Assembly: GCF_027594745.1 (NCBI RefSeq) | Contig: NZ_CP110854.1 | Coordinates: 3,737,501 to 3,801,500, forward strand | Direction of reading: 5' to 3' | Source of the DNA: Saprospira grandis | Lineage (GTDB): Bacteria; Bacteroidota; Bacteroidia; Chitinophagales; Saprospiraceae | DNA length: 64,000 bases | Shown here: in pieces, positions 1 through 9,715 of the stretch | Layout: each line of letters begins with the position of its first letter | How positions within the stretch are numbered: the stretch's first letter is position 1 | Notes under the pieces: generated by a model | What the model was told of the DNA's origin: nothing | The model's database searches: none | Seen by the model: the letters and a program-made list of their open reading frames with translations, nothing else | Made by a program: the position numbers and the translations under genes

Positions 1-3
1 GCA

Positions 4-1329
4 ATGGCAAAAGTTGAGTTAATCATGCCCAAATTGGGAGAAAGTATCATTGAGGCCACTATCTTATCTTGGGAAAAAGAGGTAGGCGAAAGCGTAGAGC
101 TAGACGAAAACGTCTTAACGATTGCCACCGATAAGGTGGATACAGAAGTGCCTTCTCCTGTGGAAGGGGTCTTGCTGGAAATTCTGCATCCTGATGGCGC
201 CACGGTGGCCGTGGGAGCCCCAATTGCTATTATTGAAACAGAAGCGGAGGGCGTTGAAGCTTCTCCTGCTGTGGCGGAAGCGCCTCAGGCCAAAGAAGAA
301 AGCAGTGCAGCTCCTCAGCCAGAGACGGCGGCTGTTGTGGCTACAGATTTTAGCCAATCGGATCGTTTTTACTCTCCTTTGGTGAAAAGCATTGCTAAGG
401 AAGAGGGGATTGGCTTAGACGAATTGGACAACATTAGCGGAACGGGCCAAAATGGCCGAGTGACGAAGCATGATGTTTTGGCCTATTTGGAAAATCGCAA
501 AAAAGCGCCTCAAGCGGCGGCTCCTGTGAAAAAAGAAGCGCCCAAAGCGGTAGCTCCTGCCAATAATGGGCAGCAAATGGCGGTACAGCAGTTCAATTTG
601 CCCCCAGTAGATACTTCTGGAAATGTAGAAATTATTGAGATGGACCGCATGCGCAAGCTCATTGCGGATCATATGGTCATGTCTAAGCATGTTTCTCCGC
701 ATGTGACTTCTTTTGTAGAAGTAGATGTAACCAATATCGTACAATGGCGCAAAAAGGCCAAGGCCGTTTATGCCGAAAAATATGGCGAGAAAATTACCTT
801 TACGCCCATTTTTGTAGAAGCCGTAACGAAGGCCCTACAAGATTATCCTATGGTGAATGTAGCCGTAAAAGGAGACCAAATTGTTCGCTATAAAGATATC
901 AATATTGGTATGGCGGCAGCTTTGCCCACTGGCAACCTCATTGTGCCCGTGATTAAGAATGCCGATATGCTCAATTTGGTGGGCTTGACCAAAAAGGTAA
1001 ATGATTTGGCCAATCGCGCTAGAGGAAATAAACTCAAGCCCGAAGAAATTAAAGGCGGTACCTTCACTTTGACCAATGTCGGTACTTTTGGTAATGTAAT
1101 GGGCACTCCCATTATTAACCAACCTCAGGTGGCTATTTTGGCCGTGGGCGCAATTCGCAAAAAGCCCGCAGTAATTGAAACCCCTACTGGAGATACCATT
1201 GGTATTCGCCATATGATGTTCCTCTCGCTATCTTATGACCACCGAGTGGTGGATGGTATGCTTGGCGGTTCTTTCCTTCGTCGTGTAGGAGATTATCTAG
1301 AAGCTTTTGACCTCAATAGAGATATCTAG
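4..1329 (+). CDS. Dihydrolipoamide acyltransferase (E2) of a 2-oxo acid dehydrogenase complex
   Basis: Transfers acyl groups from the lipoyl arm to CoA in a cytoplasmic 2-oxo acid dehydrogenase complex. Residues 1-75 form a lipoyl domain with the lipoylated lysine K44 in the TDKVDTEV context. An Ala/Pro/Glu-rich linker follows, then a peripheral subunit-binding domain (about 121-160), a second linker and the catalytic acyltransferase domain (about 205-435) with the HRVVDG active-site motif at 413-418. The length of 441 aa is normal for one lipoyl domain. The ATG lies at the window edge, so its promoter and any E1 partner are out of view. Substrate class (branched-chain, pyruvate or 2-oxoglutarate) cannot be settled from the sequence. 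A strong terminator follows. Confidence 0.93.
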   Translation: MAKVELIMPKLGESIIEATILSWEKEVGESVELDENVLTIATDKVDTEVPSPVEGVLLEILHPDGATVAVGAPIAIIETEAEGVEASPAVAEAPQAKEESSAAPQPETAAVVATDFSQSDRFYSPLVKSIAKEEGIGLDELDNISGTGQNGRVTKHDVLAYLENRKKAPQAAAPVKKEAPKAVAPANNGQQMAVQQFNLPPVDTSGNVEIIEMDRMRKLIADHMVMSKHVSPHVTSFVEVDVTNIVQWRKKAKAVYAEKYGEKITFTPIFVEAVTKALQDYPMVNVAVKGDQIVRYKDINIGMAAALPTGNLIVPVIKNADMLNLVGLTKKVNDLANRARGNKLKPEEIKGGTFTLTNVGTFGNVMGTPIINQPQVAILAVGAIRKKPAVIETPTGDTIGIRHMMFLSLSYDHRVVDGMLGGSFLRRVGDYLEAFDLNRDI

Positions 1330-1350
1330 TTTAATAGAGGATAAAAAAAA

Positions 1351-1380
1351 CAGCCCGCTCTGCAAAGAGCGGGCTGTTTT
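1351..1380 (+). terminator. Intrinsic terminator of the E2 gene
   Basis: A GC-rich perfect stem (CAGCCCGCTCT / AGAGCGGGCTG) followed by a T-run lies 21 bases after the E2 stop codon. An A-run on the other side could allow use from both strands. Confidence 0.85.
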
Positions 1381-1428
1381 GCTTTGGAGCCAAAGCCGAA
1401 AGGCCAAAAGTGAAAACGGCTGTTGTGC

Positions 1429-1547
1429 GGCCTAGCGATGTGGAGCAGTGGCCGCAGGCCAGACCGAGCCGCTGAAAGCGGCGAAGGGCCGAGCGAATAG
1501 CGAGCTGCGTAACGTAGCGCCCGCCGTAGGCGGGAGGCCCAAAAAAA
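1429..1547 (-). repeat. SHR element copy 1 (subtype A)
   Basis: Structured hairpin repeat. In its own orientation it reads GGGCCTCC - stem - GCGCTACG - CAGCTCGC..GCTCGGCCC - stem - GGTCTG - stem - CATCGCTAGGCC. The first core slot holds GCCGCT/AGCGGC and the left slot CCCGCC/GGCGGG. It sits between the convergent E2 and DUF2306 genes. Confidence 0.85.
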
Positions 1548-1555
1548 TAAAAAAC

Positions 1556-2272
1556 TTAATTAAATTTTGGACCAAGATAGAGGCGAATGAGTCCTTTGGC
1601 GATTAGAATTTCGGCAATGAGGGCATTGAAGAGCCAGCTGCCCCAGGCCTCGAAAACGTAAATTTGGGGAAAACAGAGGTAGGGAAAGCTCTCGGAAGGG
1701 CAGGGAATATCGTATTGGTAGCGCAAATAACTGATGAGGTAGCTGAAGAGGCGCAGGCTGATGGCCGAGAGGCTGAAGGCGTAGGAGCGGATCATGAAAG
1801 CGGCATGGCCCCGAAAATTTTTGGCCAAGGCGAGTCGAAACGCTTGGGCCGTGAGGGCCCACCAAAGCAAGGCCTGGCAAACAAAAGCAACCTTGGCCCA
1901 TATTCCGCCACTGCCCGAAAAAGCCATAATGAGTCCAGAAGGAGCGGCCAAAAAAAGCAGTAAATAGCTATAATAACGGCCCAAACGGCGGTGCCAAAGC
2001 GGAAATTTCTGCAAAAAATAGGGCCAAAAAAGGGGGAGCCCCAAGGCCAAAACCAGGCAACTGCTAGTAATATGGGTATAAAAAGCCGACATATAAAAGG
2101 CATCTTGGGTCAGATAATCCTCTTTATTGGCCAAAAAATCGATATCGGTAGGGAAGGGGGGCAGCAGATAAGGCAGGGCAATATTGAGCATGATGAGCAC
2201 AAAAAAGCTGCCCAATAAAAGCAGAAAAAGTGTGGTAAACTGAGCTAACTTTTTGGGGCGTAGATTTGACAT
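1556..2272 (-). CDS. DUF2306 multi-pass membrane protein
   Basis: A 238-residue inner-membrane protein with about six hydrophobic segments. The central block PLWHRRLGRYY, the later KNFRGHAAFMIRSYAFSL segment and the following conserved arginine are characteristic of the DUF2306 family, whose function is unknown. The ATG lies 5 bases after the recD2 stop, so the two genes are very probably co-transcribed, although nothing suggests a shared function. The stop is close to an SHR copy. The family assignment is from memory of the motif and the biochemical role is open. Confidence 0.8.
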   Translation of the reverse strand: MSNLRPKKLAQFTTLFLLLLGSFFVLIMLNIALPYLLPPFPTDIDFLANKEDYLTQDAFYMSAFYTHITSSCLVLALGLPLFWPYFLQKFPLWHRRLGRYYSYLLLFLAAPSGLIMAFSGSGGIWAKVAFVCQALLWWALTAQAFRLALAKNFRGHAAFMIRSYAFSLSAISLRLFSYLISYLRYQYDIPCPSESFPYLCFPQIYVFEAWGSWLFNALIAEILIAKGLIRLYLGPKFN

Positions 2273-2277
2273 AGGCC

Positions 2278-4566
2278 TTAGACTTCATCGGGAAAATGCC
2301 GCTCTAACCAGTCGGGATATTCGGGACTATTGGGTAGGGGGGCAATTTGAATAGCAGGTAGTTTTTTTTCGCTAGGGTCTTGCAACAGCCAGAGCAAACC
2401 CGAATAGCGTTTGCGCATTCTTTGGTTGCGCACGGCAATATGCAGGGCTTTTTTGCTGCCGATAAGGACCACCAGCCGCTTGCCTCGGGTGATTGCGGTA
2501 TAGACCAAATTGCGGAAAAGCAGGCTATATTGAGACTCATGTATGGGCATCAGGATGCAGGGCGCCTCGCTCCCTTGGTACTTATGTACACTAACGGCAT
2601 AGGCGAGGTCCATATTTTGGAGGTCCTGATATTGGTATTCAATCATGGTTTTTCCATCCATTTCGACCATAAACGTCTTTTCGGCGGGAGTAATTTTGCG
2701 GATATAGCCAATATCGCCATTATAAACGCCTTTTTCGTAGTCATTTTTTAGCTGCATGACCTTATCGCCCAGATAAAAAACCTGTTCGCCCCTTTCAATT
2801 TTGTCCTTTTTTGGCCCATTGGGATTGAGGGCTTTTTGTAGGCTTTTATTGAGGGCTCGGGTGCCCAGATCGCCTTTATGGATAGGGCAGAGGAGCTGAA
2901 TATCCTTTTTTGCATCAAAATTATAACGTTTGGGCAGTCGTTTGGCCATAAGTTCCGGAATCATCTGGGCGGCCTCTGCGGCATCGGCTTTAGGGATGAA
3001 GAAAAAGTCGGCATCGGCTTCGGTCTGAATATCGGGAAAAATACCTTGATTGATTTTGTGCGCATTGCGTACAATTTTCGAATTAGCCGCTTGTCGAAAA
3101 ATTTCTTTGAGGCGGGTCACGGCTAGTTTATCCGAGCCCATCAAATCATCTAAAACGTTGCCGGGCCCCACGCTAGGCAGCTGGTCCACATCGCCCACCA
3201 AAATGAGTTTGGCATGATGCGGCAGGGCATGCAGCAAAATCGCCATCAGGGTAGTATCAATCATACTGGCCTCATCCACAATCAGTACGTCACAATCCAG
3301 CTCTTCCATATTGCGAATATGCTGATTGTAGTAGGCGCCAATTCCAATCGAAAGCAGAGAGTGGATCGTGCTGGCCTCCTGACCGGTCACTTCGGCTAGG
3401 CGTTTTGCGGCTCGGCCGGTGGGTGCGGCCAAGCAGATCGTATCGCTATGTCGGCTAAGAATATTGAGGATAATTTTGGTAATCGTACTTTTGCCCGTCC
3501 CGGGTCCCCCCGTGATAATATGTAACTTATGGCTCAGGCTTCGGCGGACGGCCTCTAGTTGTTCGGGGGCTAGGTCAATGGCCGTATTTTTTTGGGCCAA
3601 TTCTAGTTCTGCCTCAATATCAATATCTTCGGCCCAAGTTTGGGGATATTTATTCAGGCGATCGAGCTGCTCAATAATATCTTTTTCTTGATAATAGAGG
3701 CTTTTGCTCCAAATCAGGCGTTCATCCTGCCCCTTACTTTCATCCCAAAATCTTTCAACAAAAACCTCCTTTTTGTCTTTGAGTTGGGCCAATGGCCCTT
3801 GCAATTGCTCTTGTCCAAGGGCCAGCATTTGGCCGCCTTCTTGCAAAAAACTTTGAAGCGGATAGCAGCTATGTCCTTGGCTAGCTAGCTCTTGCAAAAG
3901 GTAGAGCAAAGCGGCCGAAACTCGTTTGGGGTCCTCTTGTTGCAGGCCCATTTTCTTTGCTATTTCATCTGCTTTTGTAAAGCCGATCCCTTCAATATCA
4001 TTGGCGAGGCAGTAAGGATTTTGCTTAATTTTAGCAATGCTTTCCGAGCCGTATTTTTTGTATATTTTTTGGGCAAAAGCTGGAGAAATTCCATTTTTTT
4101 GCAAGAAAATAATGAGGCTACGGGCCTTTTGTTGCTCCTGCCAAGAGCTAATAATGAGGTCCAGTTTATTTTGGCTAATCCCTCGAACATCCAGCAGTTT
4201 TTCTGGCGAATTTTCGATAACATCAAGGGTCTCCTTACCAAATTTGGCCACAATTCGCTTAGCGAAAGTTGGGCCAACGCCTCGAATTTGGCCCGAGCTC
4301 AAATAGCGCTCAATATCTTCGGGACTTTGGGGCAGTTGTTGTTCAAATTGCTCTACCTGAAACTGTTTGCCATGCCGTTTATTATTGGTCCAATAGCCCT
4401 GACAAATTAGTTTTTCGCCTTTTTCTACTCCCAAAAGACTACCGACCACCACCGTTTGTGTCCCCCCATCATCTGGCTGAAAACGAGCTACTGTATAGCC
4501 ATTTTCCTCATTTCGGTAGATAATATGTGTCAGTTGCCCTTTTAGGCGCTGGCTGATCGCATCCAT
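2278..4566 (-). CDS. recD2: RecD2-type ATP-dependent 5'-3' DNA helicase
   Basis: A 762-residue SF1B helicase acting on DNA in replication and repair without RecBC. The N-terminus (1-80) is the OB-like RecD2 domain, followed by tandem helix-hairpin-helix motifs (about 90-210). Walker A GGPGTGKST is at 353-361 and Walker B DEAS at 431-434. Motif III GDVDQLPSVGPG and the C-terminal VHKYQGSE and YTAITRGK blocks are intact. Length fits RecD2 rather than RecD of RecBCD. It is the first gene of a two-gene minus-strand unit with the DUF2306 gene. The upstream 470 bases hold its presumed promoter, an SHR copy and the tRNA-Asp promoter. Confidence 0.93.
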   Translation of the reverse strand: MDAISQRLKGQLTHIIYRNEENGYTVARFQPDDGGTQTVVVGSLLGVEKGEKLICQGYWTNNKRHGKQFQVEQFEQQLPQSPEDIERYLSSGQIRGVGPTFAKRIVAKFGKETLDVIENSPEKLLDVRGISQNKLDLIISSWQEQQKARSLIIFLQKNGISPAFAQKIYKKYGSESIAKIKQNPYCLANDIEGIGFTKADEIAKKMGLQQEDPKRVSAALLYLLQELASQGHSCYPLQSFLQEGGQMLALGQEQLQGPLAQLKDKKEVFVERFWDESKGQDERLIWSKSLYYQEKDIIEQLDRLNKYPQTWAEDIDIEAELELAQKNTAIDLAPEQLEAVRRSLSHKLHIITGGPGTGKSTITKIILNILSRHSDTICLAAPTGRAAKRLAEVTGQEASTIHSLLSIGIGAYYNQHIRNMEELDCDVLIVDEASMIDTTLMAILLHALPHHAKLILVGDVDQLPSVGPGNVLDDLMGSDKLAVTRLKEIFRQAANSKIVRNAHKINQGIFPDIQTEADADFFFIPKADAAEAAQMIPELMAKRLPKRYNFDAKKDIQLLCPIHKGDLGTRALNKSLQKALNPNGPKKDKIERGEQVFYLGDKVMQLKNDYEKGVYNGDIGYIRKITPAEKTFMVEMDGKTMIEYQYQDLQNMDLAYAVSVHKYQGSEAPCILMPIHESQYSLLFRNLVYTAITRGKRLVVLIGSKKALHIAVRNQRMRKRYSGLLWLLQDPSEKKLPAIQIAPLPNSPEYPDWLERHFPDEV

Positions 4567-4730
4567 ATTTTAGTCTTTAGTTTTTGTAGAACAATAGCGT
4601 TCCTAAAGTACAACCTTTTATGAATATTGTCAAATAATAGCTGTTGCTGCGCTTTATTTTTTGTTTAAACTAATAGTTTTAGGCGGTACTTTTGTTTTAA
4701 TCTGTTCACTATGAGTTTTTTATGTTTGTT

Positions 4731-4868
4731 TTGGGGCCCGCGGCCAGTTCGGCCTTTGGCCTCCCTTGGCCGCCGCTATGCTCTGCAGCTCGCAGGTCTG
4801 CTCGGCCCTTCGGCCTGCGGCCTTGGTCTGCCGCTTCGCGGCACTGCTGCGCAGCGCTGGGCCGGCAC
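4731..4868 (+). repeat. SHR element copy 2 (subtype C)
   Basis: Subtype C begins GGGGCCCGCGGCC, continues through GGCCGCCGCTATGCT, carries the common core GCAGGTCTGCTCGGCCC, then two stems and CTGCGCAGCGCTGGGCCG. It fills the middle of the 470-base gap between recD2 and tRNA-Asp. Short ORFs over it are artefacts of its GC content. Confidence 0.85.
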
Positions 4869-4979
4869 AACTTATTTTTTCAGTTTTGGCAGTTATCTTC
4901 GGCCCGAAAAAAAATAAAAAAATAGTTTACTCAAAATCAGTGGGTTATTCTTATATTTAAGCTGTTGTTAAAAAATAGG

Positions 4980-5011
4980 TTTGGAAAAGCCAAAAGGAGC
5001 GCCTATATTTG
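4980..5011 (+). promoter_or_regulatory. Bacteroidota-type promoter of tRNA-Asp
   Basis: TTTG at 4980-4983 and TATATTTG at 5004-5011 are separated by 20 bases. This matches the primary-sigma consensus of Bacteroidota (-33 TTTG, -7 TAnnTTTG). The predicted transcript start near 5018 is about 22 bases ahead of the tRNA. Confidence 0.8.
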
Positions 5012-5039
5012 TGTCGTTCCCAGAGGGAATAACCAATTT

Positions 5040-5113
5040 GGTCTGGTAGTTCAGTTGGTTAGAATACCTGCCTGTCACGCAGGGGGTCGCGGGTTCGAGT
5101 CCCGTCCAGACCG
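5040..5113 (+). tRNA. tRNA-Asp (GTC)
   Basis: A complete cloverleaf. Acceptor stem GGTCTGG (5040-5046) pairs with CCAGACC (5106-5112) and the discriminator is G. The anticodon stem CCTGC/GCAGG encloses CTGTCAC with anticodon GTC at 5074-5076. The T-arm GGGTTCGAGTCCC is canonical. CCA is not encoded. A promoter lies upstream and a terminator immediately downstream, so it is a single-gene unit. Confidence 0.97.
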
Positions 5114-5115
5114 CT

Positions 5116-5143
5116 AAGCACGCATCTTGCGTGCTTTTTTTTT
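5116..5143 (+). terminator. Intrinsic terminator after tRNA-Asp
   Basis: Stem GCACGC - ATCTT - GCGTGC at 5118-5134 is followed directly by nine T residues. Confidence 0.9.
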
Positions 5144-5170
5144 GCCCCTAGGGGAGGGGGGGGCAAAAAA

Positions 5171-5200
5171 AGGGGCAGCGAATGATCATTCGCTGCCCCT
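5171..5200. repeat. 30-bp perfect palindrome, probable two-way terminator
   Basis: A perfect 30-base palindrome centred on TGATCA with arms AGGGGCAGCGAATGA, flanked by A-runs on the left and T-runs on the right. It lies between tRNA-Asp and the convergent STAS-like gene. Most likely it is a back-up terminator for both. A protein-binding palindrome is possible but less likely. Confidence 0.6.
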
Positions 5201-5334
5201 TTTTGGGTTTTGCTGCTTCGCCTGCAAAGGGTTTAGTATGCAAACCCAATATAGCCATTTCCCCCCAAAACCAAAAACAAAAAAAAAAGAGCGAAATAGC
5301 CCCTACGCTATCCCGCTCTCTTTCGCTAACTAGG

Positions 5335-5733
5335 CTAATGCCCGTTCTTTTTCTTGATCTCTAATAACCAATCTATAGCTTCTTGCTCATTGGTAAATAA
5401 CCGAATCGGATGCGAGATTTTGTTTAAACTTAACATGAAGTTCCCCAGTATTTTAGAAGCCCCATTGTTAATCAATCCAGCCCCCGCAGCAATGTTCAAT
5501 CGCGGGTCTTTGTCCCCAGATACTCGCCTAGATTCCTTAGACTGCCCCTTCAATCCACGCATGTCCACCAAAAAATATAATGGTTGACTCCCCCGAATCT
5601 GATAGGCGGCCTCTATCCACTCCAAAGAATCCTCGGCCTCTAAATAAGCTCCCTGGCCCACTCGCTGGACCAAAATCCCAGTCTGCTCATCCATATAAAG
5701 CAAACTCTTTTTTAATTGCATTTCTGTTCTCAT
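5335..5733 (-). CDS. STAS/SpoIIAA-like small protein, paralogue 1
   Basis: A protein of about 132 residues, closely similar over its whole length to the product of 37417-37815. Shared blocks include GAYLEA, the YFL-DMR segment with following K-KG-SKE, LINNGASKILGNFM and a C-terminal HPI-LFTNE-EAI-WL. The mixed alpha/beta pattern and the DMR block suggest a STAS-like fold of the kind annotated in Bacteroidota as STAS/SEC14 or DUF7793, which is inference. I chose the ATG at 5733, after a purine-rich stretch, because the upstream extension to 5793 is not shared by the paralogue. No partner kinase or phosphatase lies nearby, so its role is unknown. Confidence 0.7.
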   Translation of the reverse strand: MRTEMQLKKSLLYMDEQTGILVQRVGQGAYLEAEDSLEWIEAAYQIRGSQPLYFLVDMRGLKGQSKESRRVSGDKDPRLNIAAGAGLINNGASKILGNFMLSLNKISHPIRLFTNEQEAIDWLLEIKKKNGH

Positions 5734-5934
5734 AGCTTCTCTTGCCCTAAACTTTGTTGGTAATTTTGCATTTTGACGCCCGAATATAAGCAATTTCTAA
5801 CCCCGATTTTTAAGTGTATTCCCCCGAACTCTATAGGCAAAATACCTAAGCCCACTTAATTGGCTGTTTTTAAATCTCTTACCGCATATTTTCTTGTCAT
5901 ATTTTTTATTGTATAAACAATTATCTTCTTTTTT

Positions 5935-6057
5935 AGGGGCTGCCCCAGCCTTCGGCTGGGTCGGGCCATTGCGCAGCTCGCTGCTCGCTCGGCCCTGCAG
6001 CGGCTGCGCCGCTTTGGTCTGCCGCCTGCGGCGGCCCTGCTACAGCCCCTCAGCCTG
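5935..6057 (+). repeat. SHR element copy 3 (subtype B)
   Basis: Subtype B begins GGGGCTGCCCC, then a stem (AGCC/GGCT), GGGTCGGGC, the common core CTCGCT..GCTCGGCCC, slot stem AGCGGC/GCCGCT, GGTCTG and a second stem, and ends CCCCTCAGCC. With copy 4 it forms an inverted pair around about 100 bases. Confidence 0.85.
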
Positions 6058-6155
6058 CTATCTGCAAACAAATCTACCGCAAATAGGGGAGCAGTTTAAC
6101 ATGGTTCCCCCTAAATTTAAACGGCCAAAGCATTCCCCCAAAAGTTCCCCCCCCC

Positions 6156-6298
6156 GATGAGCGGCCCAGCGCTGCGGAGGGGTGGCCGAAGGCCAGACCA
6201 AAGCCGCCGCAGGCGGCTGCAGGGCCGAACAGACCTGTGAGCCCCGCAGCATAGCGGCGGCCAGGCCAGGCGAAGCCTGCCGGCCGCGGGCCCCTAGG
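6156..6298 (-). repeat. SHR element copy 4 (subtype C)
   Basis: Minus-strand subtype C with slot stem AGCCGCC/GGCGGCT. Its left end (GGGGCCCGCGGCC in its own orientation) overlaps the stop codon of the T9SS sorting domain at 6294-6296, so the neighbouring coding frame terminates inside the element. Confidence 0.85.
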
Positions 6299-9200
6299 CC
6301 TTAATAAACTCAATCTCCCGCTTCTTCCTGTTGTTGTACCTGATTTCTAAAATATAAGCCCCAGCCTCTAAGTCCGAAACATCCTCCAAGATCAATAATT
6401 CATTAGAACTCAAACCCGCCTTTAACTCCAGTTTGATCCGCCGCTGCTGATCGTAAATCCGTATCCTCGCCGATTTCATCTTCTTGCCCAAACGACCAAA
6501 GCGCAAATTCAATTCTTTTTGCACCGGATTAGGGTAAATGGCCAACTGCCCCCCTCTTTGCTCTTCCATCCCCGCACAAATACTACCTCCGAATAGGCCT
6601 CCTGCCCATGATTAGACAATTGCCGAAACCGATAGTAGCTGTTCCCATCAAAAGCATTGACATCCGTAAACCGATAGTTGGTGGGCGCCTCGCTGTTGCC
6701 AAAACCCGGAATAAATCCCACCGCATGAAAGTCTTCACTGCCCTCCAAACGACGCTCTACCAAAAATCCCTTGTTCTCGGTCTCTCTAGGGGTGGTCCAA
6801 CGCAACTCTACTTCCCTGATGTTTTTGCGCTTGGCCCGAAAAGCCACTAACTCCAGCTTCTGAAAGGCAAAGTTGAGGTATTTGAGCAGCAAGGCCGTAG
6901 ATACCAAGCCTTTGTTCTCAAAAATCCGCTCGCCCTTACTCGGATCGGCATCAAAACGAGACTCAAAAGAAGCCCCTAAGTAAATGCTGCTTTTGTTGCT
7001 GACCACCAGGGCTTTGGTCCGGTCGTTCCCACTGCCATCCAAGGCTTTGGCCCAACTCAAGCGGGCATCCTTGGCCGATACTTCCATCAAAAAAATATCT
7101 GATTTTAAGAGGTTGCTGGTCTTCAAGATGAGGCTGTCCGAAGCAGGCATTTCTCCCTGAAAATAACCCGTCAACAAAATTTGCTGACTGTCTACCGCCG
7201 CCATGGCCGTAATTCTCGTTTTCTGATCACTGCCCCAAGGCTTGACCCATCGAAAATCTCCCGCCTTGCTGTAATGGACCAAAAAGGCATCGCGACTCCC
7301 CTTAGCACTATAGGTCCTCGGACCAAATGCGGCCGTCCCCTCAAAACTTCCGCCCAAATAAACTCCTAACTTAGGGAGGTATAGGAGCTCCCCCAAGCGC
7401 TCATCCGAACGGCCGCCCAATAGCCGCGCCCATCGAAAATCTCCCCCCCGATCTAAGGCCAAAATGGCCAGGTCCTGCTCGCCAGCAGCCCGCAAAAGCT
7501 GGTTCTGCCGATGCCCCAACTTGAGCTGCTCCGAAAAGGATAAGCCCAAATAAATCTGCCCCTGCTCATCTAAGGCCAAACGCCCCCGATTCGGCGCCAC
7601 ACAATCAAAGGTTTTAAACCAGCCCAAGCGGCCCGAATCTACCGAAAGCGATAAGAGCAAAAACCCCGATTTATCCAATAAGGTCTGCCCCTCATACACT
7701 AAACGATCGCCCCGATGACTCAGCAAAACTAATAGCTCTCCATTGGGCTGCTGCTTGATGGCCAGCAAATCTACCACCCCCAAACTTTTCCATTCTTTGG
7801 CCCAAAGGAGCTCGCCCAAACTATCCAGCTTGAGCAAAAAGGCGTCTTGCTTGCCCTCGGCCTGCCAACAAAGACTGTCCGACAAACAGAAGTCGGCCCC
7901 ATAACTTCCCCCCAAAAAACTTTCTGCCGCCTCGCTCTGATATAAGGCCTCGGCCTTGTCGGCCCCCAAGCCCCCAAATTGCCGAAACCAACGCAAACGC
8001 CCCAAAGAGTCGTACTGACTAATCAAGATGTCGCCCCAACGTCCCTTGCTCTTGAGCAAACTATCGGAATTGATAGAGAGGGCCCCCTCAAAATAAACCG
8101 CCGTCAGAATTTCTCCCGATGCCCTAGGATAAAGGGCCTCTATTCTCGATAAAGAGGCATCGTAGCGATAACCCATGGCAAAGGCAAAGTCATAGGCCAA
8201 ACTCTCGGCCTGATAATGGGCCACAAATAAGGTCTGTATGGCATTGCTGTTCAATAAGGCCTGCTTGGGCGAGGGATCAAAATCTGCCGCCCCCTCAAAA
8301 CTGCCCGTCAAAAAGACTTGCCCCTCTAGGTTGAGTTTCATGGCCTGCACTTCCTCATACAAGGGGCCCCCAAAGGCTTGCATCCGCTTAAAGTCCCCCT
8401 CAAAACTGTATTGGGCAATAAAGAGGTCCGACTGCTCGCCCTGCGCCCGAATTTCTTGCTGGCCCTCCAAAATCTGCCCCGAAAAACGCCCCGCTATCCC
8501 CAAGAGCTTTCGTCCCACAATTTCTATACATTGCCCCCGATCATCTCCTGCTCCACCAAAACGCTTGATCCAATTCAACTGCCCCTTTCTGTGAAATTGG
8601 GCCAGAAAAATATCCGATTCGCCCCGACTCTTTAACCCCTCTAGCTCTCCCCGAAAACTACCCGTCATAAAGGCTTCCCCCACCGAGTTGACTACAATGT
8701 CTCTCAGCTCCATTCCCTCCGTGGCCGCTAGGGTTTCTTTCCAAATTAAATCGCCCAAAGGAGAGTACTTGAGCAAAAGGGCGGCCCCGCTCTCTGGCGC
8801 CTGCAAACTGTCTAGACTAAAGTCGTCATAGATAAAACTCCCCTTGGCCGTCCCCGCCAAATAAAGCTCCCCCAAACTGCTCAAGGAAAGAGCCGTACTC
8901 AAATCCGCCCCCTTGCTCCCCAAGGTCCGCAACCAACGCCAATCCGAAAAGCCCTCAATCTGCCCCACAAAAATATCCGAGCCCCCAAAGGCCGGCCGCT
9001 TCTTCCCCAAAGCACTAAATTCTTCCCGATATTCTCCCGTAATATAAATGCTGTGGTTGTAGGCCTTGATGTCTAATCCCTGATCACTACCTTTGCCCCC
9101 AAAAGAAACCGCCTCCAAGGCCTCGCCCTCCTCCGAAATGCGCAGAATGAAGACGTCTTCCGCCCCCGCACTCAATAAATAGTCTTGCTCCGACCAATAT

Positions 9201-9595
9201 AAGCTGTCCGAAAAATAACCGGTCACCAAGAGCTCCCCCTGCGCATTCAAATCAATGGCCTGAGCCGCATCATTGCCATAACTGCCCAAGGGCAATACCC
9301 ACTGAAAATCCCCCCGACGGTTGTATTTGGCCACAAATAAATCGTTCTTCCCCTTGGCCTTCCGCAAGGCCTGATTATCCGCCGAAGGATCAAAATCAAT
9401 GCTGCCATTAAAGTAACCCAGCAAATAAAGCTCGCCACGAGGCCCCAAATAAAGATCCAAACCTTCTGCCTGCCCCCCATACTGCGTCTGACTAGATAAC
9501 ATTTGCCCCCAAGCAAAACTCGGCCGCTCCTGAGCCAACAACAATAGGGGAGAGAGAAGAAAAAGAAACGGAAGAAGTAGCGAAGAATAGGGCAT
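6294..9595 (-). CDS. Secreted beta-propeller-repeat protein with T9SS sorting domain, frameshifted
   Basis: A secreted protein of about 1100 residues. The ATG at 9595 begins a signal peptide (MPYSSLLLPFLFLLSP ending near LLAQ). The body is made of many SBBP-like repeats with the pattern GxxD-FVAKY-G-W, several carrying DFDPS. A fibronectin-like region follows (about 950-1035). The main frame ends at 6509 with a short unrelated tail. The next frame (6294-6569) carries YPNPV..LNL, a typical type A T9SS C-terminal sorting domain. One extra G in the G6 run (C6 on the plus strand, 6549-6554) would join the frames. It is therefore either a sequencing error, a recent mutation or a contingency tract. 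An upstream ATG at 9691 is less likely because the signal peptide would then be internal. Confidence 0.82.
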
Positions 9596-9635
9596 GAAAG
9601 TTCTTGATATAGCGACCAAATAGAATAACTGCCCG

Positions 9636-9643
9636 CAAAGATA
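9636..9643 (-). promoter_or_regulatory. Possible -7 box for the beta-propeller gene
   Basis: On the minus strand the sequence is TATCTTTG, matching TAnnTTTG, about 40 bases ahead of the chosen ATG at 9595. No TTTG is found at the usual -33 distance. Its position supports the internal start over the longer upstream ORF. Confidence 0.45.
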
Positions 9644-9715
9644 AACAAGTTGACCCAATTTGTAGGCCTTCCGCTTTTTCCCGAGCCGCATTTAAAACGG
9701 ATTTGATACTGCTTT

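Noticed and set aside
4711..4925. Short overlapping ORFs across the SHR copy (three frames)
   Set aside because: They arise from the stop-poor GC-rich repeat. The same happens at 5894-6313, 9835-10029, 14775-15014, 18955-19317, 22357-22765, 30095-30398, 40060-40345, 45649-45978, 47698-47926, 51294-51598 and 52289-52675.
5040..5113. tRNA-Asp as an integration site of a mobile island
   Set aside because: No integrase gene and no direct repeat of the tRNA 3' end are seen in the window.
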